A DNA stretch of 6,019 nt, from the NCBI GenBank assembly GCA_024654415.1, contig JANLHQ010000044.1:1-6019 (forward strand). Direction: 5' to 3'. Positions 5,172-6,019 of this stretch are shown here, in pieces; position 1 is the stretch's first letter, and each line of letters begins with the position of its first letter. The translations under genes were made by a program, and so were the position numbers. This DNA comes from Candidatus Azambacteria bacterium. GTDB lineage: Bacteria; Patescibacteriota; Minisyncoccia; GWC2-36-17; WO2-46-25. Below the pieces are notes generated by a model. That model worked only from the letters and a program-made list of their open reading frames with translations. It searched no databases and was not told the DNA's origin.

Positions 5172-6008
5172 ATGTTATTTGGCGCTCATGTTTCCATTGC
5201 GGGAGGAATAGATAAGGCACCCGAACGGGCGGCTGAGTTTGGCTGTGAGGTATTTCAAATATTTTCGCGTTCTCCGCAGGGCGGCCCGCCACCCGAGTTG
5301 ACGAGCGACCTTGTTGTACGGCTACAGGAAAATATAAAAAAATATGGGCAAAAGGAGTTTTATGTGCACACCCCATATATTATCAATCTTGCTTCTACAG
5401 AAAAGCGTATCGAAGAGAGTTCGGTGCGTCTTATTAAAGAAGACCTCGCGCGCGCAAGCACGCTGGGGGCCCGCTATGTAATGACGCACGTGGGCTCGGC
5501 AAAAGATGGTGATAAGAATGGGGCAAACAAAAAAGTCGCGGAAAATTTAAAAAGAATCCTTGATGGCAAGCATACCACAGAGCTTCTTATTGAGATGTCG
5601 GCTGGTGCGGGAGGAATCATTGGCGATACGTTCGAGGATCTTGCCTTTTTTATCCACGAGTTACACGGGTATACAGTAGGAATTTGTTTTGATACAGCGC
5701 ATATGTTTGCATCAGGCTATGATATTAGAGACGAGGCACACGTACAGGAAACACTCAATGCGTTTGATCGTATCGTTGGGATCTCACATTTGAAGCTTTC
5801 GCATTGTAATGATTCAAAAGTGGGCTTGGGAGAGAAAAAGGATAGGCATGAGCATTTGGGAGACGGCCTGATAGGTATCGCGGGGTTTGCAGCGCTTGTG
5901 AAAGAGCCGCGATTAAACATGATAAACTTTGTATGCGAAACGGAGCACGATAAAGTTGCGCAAGATATTAGCATTTTGAAGGAATTCAGAACAAAATGGG
6001 AGCGATAA
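5172..6008 (+). CDS. nfo: Deoxyribonuclease IV (AP endonuclease, Nfo)
   Basis: Nfo cuts DNA 5' to abasic sites and clears blocked 3' ends in base-excision repair, using three zinc ions in a TIM barrel. The 278-residue protein matches the usual length. The ligand set expected from E. coli Nfo can be assigned in full: His66 (VHTPYIINLAS), His106 (MTHVGSA), Glu141 (LIEMSAGAGG), Asp174 and His177 (CFDTAHMFASGYD), His211 (SHCNDSK), Asp224 and His226 (DRHEHLGDG) and Glu256 (CETE). The HCNDSK segment differs slightly from the common HLNDSK. The ATG at 5172 has no Shine-Dalgarno sequence, and the upstream in-frame stop TAG at 5160-5162 leaves no earlier ATG. No clear promoter is seen; it may be read from the rsmE side through the hairpin region or from an unrecognised start within it. 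It complements the AP lyase product of the nearby nth. Confidence 0.96.
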   Translation: MLFGAHVSIAGGIDKAPERAAEFGCEVFQIFSRSPQGGPPPELTSDLVVRLQENIKKYGQKEFYVHTPYIINLASTEKRIEESSVRLIKEDLARASTLGARYVMTHVGSAKDGDKNGANKKVAENLKRILDGKHTTELLIEMSAGAGGIIGDTFEDLAFFIHELHGYTVGICFDTAHMFASGYDIRDEAHVQETLNAFDRIVGISHLKLSHCNDSKVGLGEKKDRHEHLGDGLIGIAGFAALVKEPRLNMINFVCETEHDKVAQDISILKEFRTKWER

Positions 6009-6019
6009 CATTTTCAATA

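Noticed and set aside
1..6019. CRISPR array, tRNA or rRNA gene, or transposase
   Set aside because: No spaced direct repeats, cloverleaf with CCA-type end, rRNA-like segment or transposase motif was seen on either strand.

Overview
The window reads almost entirely on the + strand, with about eight tightly packed genes and moderate G+C. Features that suggest a small-genome bacterium of the Candidate Phyla Radiation (Patescibacteria, perhaps a Parcubacteria-like lineage) are: a surface protein with NVGIG-type repeats ending in a GGIVFPDGTTQTTAA-like block, a short bifunctional phosphoglucose/phosphomannose isomerase beside a ROK kinase, very short gene spacings, and almost no Shine-Dalgarno sequences. 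This placement is inference from gene style, not from a marker gene. No in-frame TGA is seen inside the genes and two genes end in TGA, so the TGA-as-glycine code of Gracilibacteria/SR1 is not in use.

Layout. 1-738 is the 3' end of a large secreted or surface protein that enters from the left edge and finishes with a domain carrying eight cysteines. A strong intrinsic terminator (766-798) closes it. An extended -10 promoter (822-830) then sits so close to the next ATG (839) that the transcript is probably leaderless. It drives a two-gene membrane unit: an 80-residue protein with two membrane helices and, overlapping by 4 nt, a membrane-anchored bacterial PH-domain protein (1078-1623). A 153-nt gap (1624-1776) holds a large imperfect hairpin and a weak promoter candidate.

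1777-4950 is a likely operon with gaps of 14, 1 and 6 nt: a sugar-phosphate isomerase (SIS family), a ROK-family sugar kinase, endonuclease III (nth) and the 16S rRNA m3U1498 methyltransferase (rsmE). The first two could form a hexose entry step (glucose to glucose-6-P to fructose-6-P). nth shares base-excision repair with the last gene, nfo (endonuclease IV, 5172-6008).

The most unusual part is the 221-nt space between rsmE and nfo. It is bounded by a 24-nt inverted repeat (22 of 24 positions complementary) that encloses three further non-overlapping hairpins. On paper this gives a four-helix junction of 193 nt, 4952-5144. It could be a structured RNA or a small non-autonomous, MITE-like element; a 5-bp AGTAA direct repeat lies just outside both arms. 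Two enzymes also have altered signature motifs: the Nth-type endonuclease keeps only two of the four [4Fe-4S] cysteines, and the ROK kinase has EPHR where the family has E-x-G-H and lacks the zinc cysteine motif.
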